This document shows, piece by piece, positions 43,126 to 51,302 of a DNA stretch of 64,000 nucleotides; position 1 is the first letter of the stretch, and every line of letters begins with the position of its first letter. A program made the position numbers and the translations under genes. The DNA lies in assembly GCF_041260665.1 (NCBI RefSeq), contig NZ_JBGCCT010000008.1, forward strand, positions 337,037-401,036, written 5' to 3'. The notes beneath the pieces are model-generated. The model saw only the letters and a program-made list of their open reading frames with translations, made no database searches and was not told the origin of the DNA. This DNA is from Catenulispora sp. GP43 (GTDB lineage: Bacteria > Actinomycetota > Actinomycetes > Streptomycetales > Catenulisporaceae).

Positions 43126-44973
43126 ATGTCCCGACCCAAACCACTGGTCGCGGCCATCGCCGTCGCGACGATAGCGGCCACCGCGCTGTCGGCGTGCTCC
43201 AGCTCCTCGGCGAAGAAATCCAACGGTGGCGGCGGTGGCGGCACCGGCGGCGTCTTCACCAGCATCGACGCCAACAACAAGATCACCGCCGGCGCGCCGA
43301 TGAACCCCTTCAACGCCGCGCCCAACATGTTCCTGGGCTACAACGAGATGCAGATGGGCTTCAGCAAGTACGACCCGTCCGACCCCAACGCCATGCTCCC
43401 GGGCCTGGCCGCCAGCTGGACCTCCTCCGACGCCGGCCTGACCGTCCAGCTCCAGCCGAACGCCAAGTGGTCCGACGGCACCCCGGTCACCGTCGCCGAC
43501 ATCAAGACCTCGCTGGCCATCGCCTACACCCAGGGCACGGCCGGCCCGGTGGCCAGCGCCGGCGGCACCGTCGTCGCGGGCAGCAACTTCGAGGTCTCCG
43601 ACGTCAAGGACCTCGGCGGCGGCAAGATCGAGATCGACCAGCAGCCCGGCGTGAAGAACCTCTACTTCCAGCGCCTGGTGCTCTCGGCGTACATCGTCAG
43701 CGACAAGGTCTACGGCAGCCAGCTCCCGGCCGACATCTGGTCCCAGATCGCCGCCGTGCAGGGCTCGGACCAGTCCGCCGCCGGCGCCGCGGCCACCAAA
43801 CTGTCCGCCGAGGGCAAGACCATCGCCGCCTTCGCCCCGGCCAAGGACGTCTCGGCCGGCCCGTTCGTGGAGACCCGGGTCAACCCCGGCGAGGCGCTGC
43901 TGGACCGCAACCAGTACTTCTACGCCGCGAACAAGATCTCGCCGAAGCAGGTCATCCTGCGCAGCTACTCCGGCAACCAGCAGATCTGGGGCTACATGAA
44001 CGGCGGCGAGCTCGACTACGCCCCGTACACCTCGATGCCCACCAACATCCTGAACCAGGTCCTCGGCGCCGGCTACACCCGGATGGACGCCCCCAGCTAC
44101 GTCAGCGCCTCGATCGCGTTCAACGAGAAGCAGGCGCCGTACAACCTCACCCCGGTCCGCCAGGCGCTGGCCTACGTCATCGACCGCGACGCGGTCACCA
44201 AGGTCGGCGAGCCGGTCGGCGGTATCGCCGCCCCGACGACCACCGGCCTGGTGGGCTCGCAGTCCGACACGATCCTGTCCGGCGACCAGAAGGCGGCGCT
44301 GAACCCCTACAAGCCGGACCCGGCCAAGGCCACGTCCCTGCTGCAGGGCGCGGGCTTCACCAAGGACTCCTCCGGCAAGTGGCACCTGCCCGGCGGCGCG
44401 CCGTGGACGATCACGCTGCAGACCGTGAACGGCTTCTCCGACTGGATCGCGGCCTCCACGATCGTGGCCAACGAGCTGACCGCCTTCGGCATCCCGACGA
44501 CCGCGGCGATCACCGCCGACTTCGCCACCTACCAGAAGGAGATGGCCGCCGGTAAGTACGCGGTCGGCTGGTGGCTGGTGGCCCTGGGCCCGCAGACCGA
44601 CAAAGCCTACGCCCGCATCTACGGCTCCGCCGACGGCTTCAGCGTCTCCAACGGCCAGGCCACGTACAACGACTCGGCGCCGACCAACTGGGAGCACACC
44701 CCGCAGACCTACACGGTCAACGGGCAGAGCATCAACCCCGGCCAGCTGGCCGCCCAGCTCTCGGTGACCCCGGTGGCCGACCAGCAGCCGATCATCGCCC
44801 AGCTCGCCGCGGCCACCAACCAGGAGCTGCCGATGATCCAGATCTGGAACTACACCCACGTGATGTTCACGCTGGACAAGCGGTTCACGAACTTCCCGAA
44901 GACCGGCCAGGACGACCTGCTGAACAACCCGCCCGGGGTCTGGATGATGCAGGGCTACGTGCAGGGCAAGTAA
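43126..44973 (+). CDS. Peptide/muropeptide ABC transporter binding lipoprotein (SBP_bac_5)
   Basis: A 615-residue cluster C binding protein. The lipobox is ALSAC (Cys24), followed by SSSSAKKSNGGGGGGTGG as a linker. Family segments include LPGLAASWTSSDAGLTVQLQ, KWSDGTPVTVADIKTSLAIA and RQALAYVIDRDAVTKVG. It captures oligopeptides or peptide-linked sugars outside the cell; with namZ, nagZ, murQ and anmK around it, a muropeptide or MurNAc-containing ligand is the likely cargo. First gene of a five-gene operon ending in anmK. Confidence 0.88.
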   Translation: MSRPKPLVAAIAVATIAATALSACSSSSAKKSNGGGGGGTGGVFTSIDANNKITAGAPMNPFNAAPNMFLGYNEMQMGFSKYDPSDPNAMLPGLAASWTSSDAGLTVQLQPNAKWSDGTPVTVADIKTSLAIAYTQGTAGPVASAGGTVVAGSNFEVSDVKDLGGGKIEIDQQPGVKNLYFQRLVLSAYIVSDKVYGSQLPADIWSQIAAVQGSDQSAAGAAATKLSAEGKTIAAFAPAKDVSAGPFVETRVNPGEALLDRNQYFYAANKISPKQVILRSYSGNQQIWGYMNGGELDYAPYTSMPTNILNQVLGAGYTRMDAPSYVSASIAFNEKQAPYNLTPVRQALAYVIDRDAVTKVGEPVGGIAAPTTTGLVGSQSDTILSGDQKAALNPYKPDPAKATSLLQGAGFTKDSSGKWHLPGGAPWTITLQTVNGFSDWIAASTIVANELTAFGIPTTAAITADFATYQKEMAAGKYAVGWWLVALGPQTDKAYARIYGSADGFSVSNGQATYNDSAPTNWEHTPQTYTVNGQSINPGQLAAQLSVTPVADQQPIIAQLAAATNQELPMIQIWNYTHVMFTLDKRFTNFPKTGQDDLLNNPPGVWMMQGYVQGK

Positions 44974-45048
44974 GGACTCTGCAAAAAACGCAGGGCCAGG
45001 ACACAGGGCCAGGACGATGACAGGAAGCTCAAGAGGGAGGGGAGGAAG

Positions 45049-46041
45049 ATGACGGGATTCGCCCGGCGTTTGGCCGGCAAGCTCGCGACCGGACTGGTGA
45101 TGGTCTGGGTGGTGGTGACGTTCACGTTCTTCCTCGTGCACGCGCTGCCCGGCAAGCCCGGTGATGTGCAGTACGAGCAATACATCATGATGGGGATGAG
45201 TTCGGACCAGGCGGCGGCCAAGGTGCAGGCGGTCTACGGCTTCACCTCCCACGACTCGCTGCTCTCGCAGTACGGCGGCTACCTCGCCAAGCTCGCGCAC
45301 GGCGACCTGGGGCAGTCGATCACCTACTCCGGGGTCCCGGTCAGCCACCTGATCTGGTCGGCGCTGCCGTGGACCGTGATCCCGGTGCTGACCGGGCTGC
45401 TGATCAGCTTCCTGTTCGGGGTGATCGGCGGCATCGTGGCCGCGGTCAAGCGGTCCAGCCGCTGGGGCGGTCTGCTGACCGTCTCCGGCTCGCTGGTCGC
45501 CGGCATCCCCGCCTTCGTCCTGGCCCTGCTGATGCTGGTGGTGTTCCACACCGAGTGGAACCTGCTCCCGGACGCCGGCACCAGCGACATCCAGTACGAC
45601 CCGGGCTGGAACCTGCCGTACATCGGCTCGGTGGCGCAGCACGCGGTGCTGCCGGTGTGCGCCTACGCGCTGCTCAGCTACGGCGGCTGGCTGCTGGCGA
45701 TGAAGTCCTCGGTGGTCTCGGTGCTGGGCGACGACTTCATCCTGGCCTCCGAGCTGCGCGGCATCGCCCCGGTCACCCGGGCCCGCTACATCGGCCGCAA
45801 CGCGATCCTGCCGCTGTTCACGGTGCTGGCGCTGTCCTTCGGGGTGATGTTCGCAGGGTCCTTCTTCATCGAGGACACCTTCGACTATCCCGGCCTCGGC
45901 GACCTGCTCCTGAAGAGCATCGGCGGCCGCGACTACCCGGTGATGGCCGGCGCGTTCCTGCTGATCACCGTGTCCATCATCATCGCAAACATCATCGCCG
46001 ACCTCTGTTACACCCTGATCGACCCGAGAGTGAGGCGCTGA
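45049..46041 (+). CDS. ABC transporter permease, DppB type
   Basis: A 330-residue permease with six membrane spans. GLVMVWVVVTFTFFLVHALP is the typical first span; the periplasmic loop has YGGYLAKLAHGDLGQSI, and the EAA-like coupling helix is ASELRGIAPVTRARYIGRNA. It pairs with the DppC-type permease 1 bp downstream. A short GGGCCAGGAC direct repeat lies in the 75-bp gap to the binding-protein gene. Confidence 0.9.
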   Translation: MTGFARRLAGKLATGLVMVWVVVTFTFFLVHALPGKPGDVQYEQYIMMGMSSDQAAAKVQAVYGFTSHDSLLSQYGGYLAKLAHGDLGQSITYSGVPVSHLIWSALPWTVIPVLTGLLISFLFGVIGGIVAAVKRSSRWGGLLTVSGSLVAGIPAFVLALLMLVVFHTEWNLLPDAGTSDIQYDPGWNLPYIGSVAQHAVLPVCAYALLSYGGWLLAMKSSVVSVLGDDFILASELRGIAPVTRARYIGRNAILPLFTVLALSFGVMFAGSFFIEDTFDYPGLGDLLLKSIGGRDYPVMAGAFLLITVSIIIANIIADLCYTLIDPRVRR

Positions 46042-46042
46042 C

Positions 46043-46942
46043 ATGGCGACCGCCACCGCCACCCTCGCCGCGTCGGTGCGCAGCCGCCGGCCGGCCTGGG
46101 CGGCCTTCCGCAAAGCCGTGACCCGCACGCCCGGCCGGCTGGCCGGCCTGATCATCATCGTGTTCTTCGTCCTGATGGGGATCTGCGGGCCCTGGTTCTA
46201 CGGCCGGCTGGCCGTCGACCCGAACGCGCTGTACGCCCCGCCCAGCGCCAAGCACTGGCTGGGCACCGACTTCGCCGGCTCCGACGTGTTGCAGGAGGTG
46301 GTGACCGGCGCGCGCTACGTGCTGGCCACCGCCGCCCTGTCGGCGCTGTTCACCAGCCTGTTCGGGGTCACGATCGGCCTGGTCGCCGGCTACCAGCGCG
46401 GCCTGACCGACAGTGTCCTGATGCGCCTGACGGACTTCGTCCTGACCATCCCGGGCCTGCCGCTGCTGATCCTGCTGTCCACGGTGTGGAGCTTCGGCAG
46501 CCCCTGGGAGATGGGCCTGGTGCTGGGCATCACCGGCTGGGGCGGCGTGGCCCGCGCGGTGCGCGCGCAGGCGCTGTCGCTGCGCGAGCGCGGCTTCCTG
46601 GAGGCGGCGCGCGGGCTGGGCCTGTCCCGGCGGCACATCATCGTCAAGGAGATGCTGCCGAACATCGCGCCCTACGCCACCATGCAGCTGATGCTGTCGA
46701 TGATCGCCTTCGTGGGCGCCGAGGTCGGCCTGTTCTTCCTGGGCCTGGTGCCGTTCTCCAGCACCAACTGGGGCGTCATGCTGAACCAGGCGGTGTTCTC
46801 GGGAGGTGCGATGGAGACCCCGGCGGCGCTGATCTACCTGCTGGCTCCGCTGGTCTGCATCCTGTTGCTGACCCTGGGCATCGTGCTCTTCCTGGACGCC
46901 ATCGACGAACTGTTCAACCCGCGGCTGAGGGAGCGCGCGTGA
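46043..46942 (+). CDS. ABC transporter permease, DppC type
   Basis: A 299-residue permease with an N-terminal cytoplasmic segment and six spans. HWLGTDFAGSDVLQEVVTGA is the OppC_N-linked motif and LEAARGLGLSRRHIIVKEML is the EAA coupling loop for the ATPases. GTGA overlap with the following ATPase gene. Confidence 0.9.
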   Translation: MATATATLAASVRSRRPAWAAFRKAVTRTPGRLAGLIIIVFFVLMGICGPWFYGRLAVDPNALYAPPSAKHWLGTDFAGSDVLQEVVTGARYVLATAALSALFTSLFGVTIGLVAGYQRGLTDSVLMRLTDFVLTIPGLPLLILLSTVWSFGSPWEMGLVLGITGWGGVARAVRAQALSLRERGFLEAARGLGLSRRHIIVKEMLPNIAPYATMQLMLSMIAFVGAEVGLFFLGLVPFSSTNWGVMLNQAVFSGGAMETPAALIYLLAPLVCILLLTLGIVLFLDAIDELFNPRLRERA

Positions 46943-47973
46943 GCGAGGTACAAGTACGCGGCCTGACAGTCGAGTACCAGACGTCCGTCGGCTGGCTGCC
47001 GGCGGTGGCCGAGGCGTCCCTGGAGCTGCGCGCCGGCGAGATCACAGGCCTGGTCGGCGAGTCCGGCTCCGGCAAGTCCACGCTGGCGCTGTCGCTGCTG
47101 AACGCGGTGCCGGCGCCGGGGCGGATCGCTGGCGGGAGCATCGAGGTGGCCGGCGTCGGGGACGTCACGGCGCTGACCGGCAAGCAGCTGCGCAAGGCGC
47201 GCGGCGGTGCCATCGGCTATGTCTTCCAGGCGTCGCAGAACTCGCTGAACCCGCTGAAGACCATCGGCAAGCAGCTGCTGGACCTCGGGCGCTCGCACGA
47301 GGTCGCCGATCTTCGGGGGCTGATAGCGCGGGCGCTGGACCTGGCGAACCGGATGGGCCTGGACGGGCAGCGGGTGCTGGACTCCTACCAGCACGAGCTG
47401 TCCGGGGGCATGCGCCAGCGCATCGGCATCGTCTTCGCCCTGGTCCTGAACGCCAAGGTGCTGATCCTGGACGAGCCGACCACCGCGCTGGACATGCTCT
47501 CCCAGGCCTCGGTGCTGGACATCGTGCGCAAGGTGCACGACGAGAACCAGCTCAGTACCCTGATCATCACCCACGACATCGGCGCCATCTCCGAGATCGC
47601 CGACCGGCTGGCCGTGATGTACGGCGGCCGGATCGTCGAGGACGGCCCGCTGCTGGACGTGCTGCGCCGGCCCTCGCACCCCTACACCAAGGCCCTGATA
47701 GGCGCCACCGCGCGCATCACCGGCGACGTAGAGGCGGCGCGCGCGCTGCCCGGGCGTCCGCCGGACCTGACCACCGTGGCCCGGGCCGGCTGCGTCTTCC
47801 GCGACCGCTGCCCGTTCGCGGTCGCGGTCTGCGCCGAGACCGAGCCGCCGCTGGCCGGCTGGGAGCTCGCCGGCGAGGTCCAGCCCGGGCGCCGCCGCGC
47901 CTGCCACGTCGAACCGTCCACCGTGCTCTCCGGGAACGCCGGGGCGCCCGCCGCCGTGGGAGAACCGGCATGA
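46939..47973 (+). CDS. ABC transporter ATPase, DppD type
   Basis: A 344-residue ATPase. Walker A is GLVGESGSGKSTLALSLL, the Q-loop YVFQASQNSLNPLKTIG, the signature LSGGMRQR, Walker [15 protein letters not shown], and the switch His is in LIITHDIG. The C-terminal oligopeptide extension contains CVFRDRCPFAVAVCAE, the region of DppD/OppD proteins that often holds an iron-sulphur cluster. GTG start is coupled to the permease, and the stop to the next ATPase (ATGA). Confidence 0.92.
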   Translation: MSEVQVRGLTVEYQTSVGWLPAVAEASLELRAGEITGLVGESGSGKSTLALSLLNAVPAPGRIAGGSIEVAGVGDVTALTGKQLRKARGGAIGYVFQASQNSLNPLKTIGKQLLDLGRSHEVADLRGLIARALDLANRMGLDGQRVLDSYQHELSGGMRQRIGIVFALVLNAKVLILDEPTTALDMLSQASVLDIVRKVHDENQLSTLIITHDIGAISEIADRLAVMYGGRIVEDGPLLDVLRRPSHPYTKALIGATARITGDVEAARALPGRPPDLTTVARAGCVFRDRCPFAVAVCAETEPPLAGWELAGEVQPGRRRACHVEPSTVLSGNAGAPAAVGEPA

Positions 47974-49022
47974 TCCAGGCCCGGGGCATCACCCGCACCT
48001 ACCAGACCCACGGCGCCTTCACGGGCGCGCGGACCGTGCACGCGCTGCGCGGCGTCGACTTCACGCTGCCCGACGGTGGCGCGGTGTCCTTCATCGGCGA
48101 GTCCGGCTGCGGCAAGACCACGCTCGGCAAGATCCTCACCGGGCTGGAGACCTTCGACGGCGGCGAGCTGGTCGTGGACGGCGTGGAGCTGTCCAAGCTC
48201 AAGCCGCACCAGCGGGCCAAGTACTTCCGCCGGATCCAGATGATCCATCAGGACCCGTATTCGGCCCTGAACCCGACCCGCACCATCGAGGCCACCCTCG
48301 GCGACCCGCTGCGGATGCGGGCCAAGGAGCTCCGGTCGTCCGGGGAGCAGACCGTGCACTGGCGCGAGCGGGCCGCCGAACTGCTGACCCTGGTCGGCCT
48401 GGAGCCGACCGCGGTGCTGCCGAAGTACCCGCACCAGCTCTCCGGCGGGCAGCGCCAGCGCGTGGTCATCGCCCGCGCGCTGACCGTGGACCCGACGGTG
48501 CTGATCGCCGACGAGGCGGTGTCGATGATCGACGTCTCGATGCGGCTGGGCATCCTGAAGCTGCTGCGCGACCTGCGCGACCGGCTGGGTATCTCGCTGG
48601 TGTTCATCACCCACGACGTGGCCACCGCGCGCTACGTCGGCGACGGCGGCGAACTGCACGTGATCTACCGCGGCGAGGTCGTGGAGCGCGGTCTCACCGA
48701 CGACGTGATCCTGGCGCCGGTGCACCCCTACACGCAGTGCCTGCTGTCGGCGGTGCCGATCATGCGCGGCCTGGAGGAGCCCGGCCCGGACCGGACGGCG
48801 CCGACCGCGGCGCTGGACGAGCGGACGGCGACGCCGGGCTGCCTGTTCCAGCCGCGGTGCCCGTTCGCCGGCGAGCAGTGCGCGCAGGAGCATCCGGTGC
48901 TGGTGCCGTTCGGGGAGCCGACCGGGACATCGAGCGACGACGCGTCCGAGCACCAGCACGCGTGTTTCTATCCGGAGTCCCGCCGTGTGGTGGGGGTCGA
49001 GGTGGGGGCAGCGAGCGCGTGA
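47970..49022 (+). CDS. ABC transporter ATPase, DppF type
   Basis: A 350-residue ATPase. Walker A FIGESGCGKTTLGKILTGLE, Q-loop MIHQDPYSALNPTRTI, signature LSGGQRQRVVIARAL, and switch His FITHDV. Walker B reads VLIADEAVSMIDVSM, where DEAVSMID replaces the usual DEPTSALD; this form is common in DppF/OppF. C-terminal GCLFQPRCPFAGEQCAQ matches the cluster-binding extension. It overlaps anmK by GTGA, joining transport directly to phosphorylation. Confidence 0.92.
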   Translation: MIQARGITRTYQTHGAFTGARTVHALRGVDFTLPDGGAVSFIGESGCGKTTLGKILTGLETFDGGELVVDGVELSKLKPHQRAKYFRRIQMIHQDPYSALNPTRTIEATLGDPLRMRAKELRSSGEQTVHWRERAAELLTLVGLEPTAVLPKYPHQLSGGQRQRVVIARALTVDPTVLIADEAVSMIDVSMRLGILKLLRDLRDRLGISLVFITHDVATARYVGDGGELHVIYRGEVVERGLTDDVILAPVHPYTQCLLSAVPIMRGLEEPGPDRTAPTAALDERTATPGCLFQPRCPFAGEQCAQEHPVLVPFGEPTGTSSDDASEHQHACFYPESRRVVGVEVGAASA

Positions 49023-50179
49023 GAGTCCTCGGTCTGAGCTCCGGCACCTCCCATGACGCGATCGACGTCGCGTTGGTGGACTTCCGGCTCGACGGCGACG
49101 GCGACGTCCTGGTCGGCGAGCTGGTCCACGCCGACCACGTCCCCTACCCCGACGAACTGCGGGAGCAGATCGTCGCCGCCCTGCCGCCGAACCAGACCGA
49201 CCTGGGCGCCGTCTGCCGCCTGGACACCGGCATCGGCCAGGCCTTCGCGGCGGCGGCGTGGCAGACGGTGCAGGCCGCGGGCCCGGCCGACCTGGCCTGC
49301 TCGCACGGGCAGACACTGTTCCACTGGACCGAGGACGGCCGGGTCCTGGGCACACTCCAGCTCGGCCAGCCGGCCTGGATCGCCGAGCGCCTCGGCATCC
49401 CGGTGGTCTCCGACGTCCGCGCCGCCGATGTCGCGGCCGGCGGCCAGGGCGCACCGCTGGTGTCGCTGCTGGACCTGCTCCTGCTGCGGGGCCTGCCCGG
49501 CCCGGTCGGGGCACTGAACCTGGGCGGCATCGCGAACCTGACGGTGGTCGCCGACCCGCCGGTGGCCTTCGACGTCGGCCCGGCCAACGCCCTGCTGGAC
49601 GCCGCCTGCCGCCAGCTGACCGGCAAACCCTACGACCGCGACGGCCGCCTGGCTGCCGCCGGCCTGGTCCACCCGGGCCTGCTGGCGGCCCTGATGGCAG
49701 AGCCCTACTACGCCCGCCGCCCCCCGAAGACCACCGGCAAGGAACTCTTCCACGACGCCTACCTGGCCGCCCACATCGACGACTTCCCGGACCTCACCCC
49801 CGAGGACCTGATGTCGACCCTGGCCACCCTCACCGCGATGACCGTGGTCGACGCCGTCCGCGCCCACGGCATCGCCACCCTGGCCGTCTCCGGCGGCGGC
49901 GCGGAGAACCCGGAGCTGATGAAACGCATCGCCAAGCGCCTGCCGGACGTGGAGGTACTGCGCTCGGACGCGTACAAGGTGCCGTCGGATGCGAAGGAGG
50001 CGATCGCGTTCGCGCTGATCGGCTGGTTCACCGCCCACGGCCTGCCCGGGACGGTCGCCGCCTGCACCGGGGCGGCGGGGGAGCGGGTGCTGGGGCGGAT
50101 CAGCCCGCCGGCGCGCGGGACGCTGGTGCTGCCGGAGGTGGTGGAGAAGGTGCCGCGGTCGGTGCGGTTCGTGGGGTAG
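49019..50179 (+). CDS. anmK: Anhydro-N-acetylmuramic acid kinase
   Basis: A 386-residue ASKHA kinase. GLSSGTSHDAIDVAL is the N-terminal ATP motif of AnmK, GALNLGGIANLTVV the adenosine-side loop, and VAFDVGPANALLDAACRQLT the substrate/catalytic Asp segment (here GPAN; the usual form is GPGN). AnmK hydrolyses 1,6-anhydro-MurNAc while phosphorylating it, giving MurNAc 6-phosphate, the MurQ substrate. It is the last gene of the importer operon and supplies the phosphate that a PTS importer would otherwise add. Confidence 0.93.
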   Translation: MRVLGLSSGTSHDAIDVALVDFRLDGDGDVLVGELVHADHVPYPDELREQIVAALPPNQTDLGAVCRLDTGIGQAFAAAAWQTVQAAGPADLACSHGQTLFHWTEDGRVLGTLQLGQPAWIAERLGIPVVSDVRAADVAAGGQGAPLVSLLDLLLLRGLPGPVGALNLGGIANLTVVADPPVAFDVGPANALLDAACRQLTGKPYDRDGRLAAAGLVHPGLLAALMAEPYYARRPPKTTGKELFHDAYLAAHIDDFPDLTPEDLMSTLATLTAMTVVDAVRAHGIATLAVSGGGAENPELMKRIAKRLPDVEVLRSDAYKVPSDAKEAIAFALIGWFTAHGLPGTVAACTGAAGERVLGRISPPARGTLVLPEVVEKVPRSVRFVG

Positions 50180-50233
50180 GGCTACGGTGCGTTGCTCGGC
50201 TGATGTCGTCGGAATCGCCCTGTACCATCGGAT

Positions 50234-50261
50234 GTCGGTTCGAATCCGACTGCGGCCACCA
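50234..50261 (+). other. 3' end of a tRNA gene (remnant / possible att site)
   Basis: GTCGG-TTCGAAT-CCGAC (50234-50250) is a perfect tRNA T-arm, followed by the acceptor strand TGCGGCC, discriminator A and CCA (to 50261). The matching 5' acceptor strand GGCCGCA and a D-arm are not found in the preceding 100 bases, which contain the anmK end. So only the 3' third of a tRNA is present, the usual scar or attachment core of an integrative element. The rest of 50180-50402 has no gene, apart from an AT-rich TTAAATTAAGAG stretch near 50303 that may be a promoter. Confidence 0.65.
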
Positions 50262-50402
50262 CGACCGGCCCGGGCCATGGTGCCGGCGGGGGGTCATTCG
50301 CTTAAATTAAGAGCTCTGATTTGCTCGTCCGCCGGACCGGCGGCCGACCTCTGAGCCGGGTGTCGGATGCGCCGCGAATGAGATCCGAGGTGTGAGGCCG
50401 CC

Positions 50403-50669
50403 ATGCCCGTTCCCGCGCGTGACAGATTTCCCGCCCGATCCGCGGCCTGCCTCGTCGCCATCGTGCTCGGCCTGGGTGCCGCGGCATGCTCCGCGTCCAC
50501 CTCACCGACTCCGGCCGAGTCGTCCTCCCAGCAGACCTCGGCCCAACCTGCCGCTGCCGTACCGCCCGACCCGTGCAAGCTGCTGGGCACCGCACAAGTG
50601 TCCGCCGCCTTCAGCCAGAGCTCCAATCACTACGTGGCCAGCCTGGCCTGGAACGCGCTGGAGGCGTGA
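50403..50669 (+). pseudogene. DUF3558-like lipoprotein, N-terminal part, frame broken
   Basis: 88 residues: a signal peptide with lipobox LGAAAC, a Ser/Thr/Pro linker, then PPDPCKLLGTAQVSAAFSQS, the start of DUF3558-type actinobacterial lipoproteins. It stops after SLAWNALEA. The following sequence in the +1 frame continues as a plausible C-terminal half, so an out-of-frame deletion around 50640-50667 has split the gene. The central strands and the second cysteine block are missing. Confidence 0.6.
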
Positions 50670-50911
50670 CGACAGAAGTCTTCACGCTCAGCCTGGAGCC
50701 GGCCAGCCAGTTCCTGGGCGCGGGACCCACTCCGGTGGAGAACATGGGCCAAGCCGCCTACATCGCCGACACCGGCGATCTCGAGATCGAGGACGGATCC
50801 TTCGACGTCGACGTCTTCGACCGCGCCGAAGTCCCCACCAACGTCGCGGGGGAGGAAAAACTGGGCGCCGAAGTGGTCGCGAACCTCAGCTGCCTCGCGC
50901 AGGGCGGATGA
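50666..50911 (+). pseudogene. Displaced C-terminal part of the lipoprotein
   Basis: An 81-residue frame from GTG 50666 (GTGA overlap with the stop of the first part): TEVFTLSLEPASQFLGAG, then GQAAYIADTGDLEIEDGSFD and GAEVVANLSCLAQGG at the end. It has no signal peptide and reads as the second half of a small lipoprotein sensor. Independent translation through the GTGA overlap is possible, but without a secretion signal it would be in the wrong compartment. Confidence 0.55.
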
Positions 50912-50994
50912 ATGCGGCCCGCGTAGTGATCTCCCTTAGTGCGCCAGCTCTCCGACGTCTTGATCGTGGGGCCGGTGTGCCTACCGTTGATGGT

Positions 50995-51247
50995 GTGAGT
51001 TCCAACGCTCTCATCGGCCTGGGAATCACCGCGGTCATCACCGCGGTGGCGGCGGCCGTGCGGTCAGTGGTTCGTGAGCGCACCATCGACCAGGGCAAGG
51101 AGGCCCACGCCACGATCCTGCATGTGCAGACCGAGGAGTCGAGCGGGCCCTTTCCTGTTCTACTACCGGGAACGGCTCGGGAGCACGACGCTGGTGGAGA
51201 TCACAGGGCCGCCCAGCCGAGTCGCGAAGCCTGATCCACCTGCTTGA
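50995..51247 (+). pseudogene. Small membrane protein, frameshifted
   Basis: GTG 50995 opens SSNALIGLGITAVITAVAAA, one membrane span, then RERTIDQGKEAHATILHVQT. Near 51150 the frame changes: the original frame ends at 51234 in unlikely sequence, while the neighbouring frame reads FLFYYRERLGSTTLVEITGP and stops at 51247. The second reading is clearly more protein-like, so a small indel has broken the gene. Function unknown. Confidence 0.5.
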
Positions 51248-51302
51248 TGTATCCGCCCGCCGACTCTCGATCTTCCCGGCCCCCGCATGAGAGAGTCGCC
51301 TC

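Noticed and set aside
42838..46158. A 1106-codon open frame on the minus strand across the transporter genes
   Set aside because: It is antisense to clear ABC transporter genes, has a Gly/Arg/Val/His-biased composition and no domain; GC-rich codon bias opens such frames.
50150..50261. A complete tRNA gene after anmK
   Set aside because: The T-arm, acceptor 3' strand and CCA are perfect, but no 5' acceptor strand, D-arm or anticodon stem can be paired upstream.
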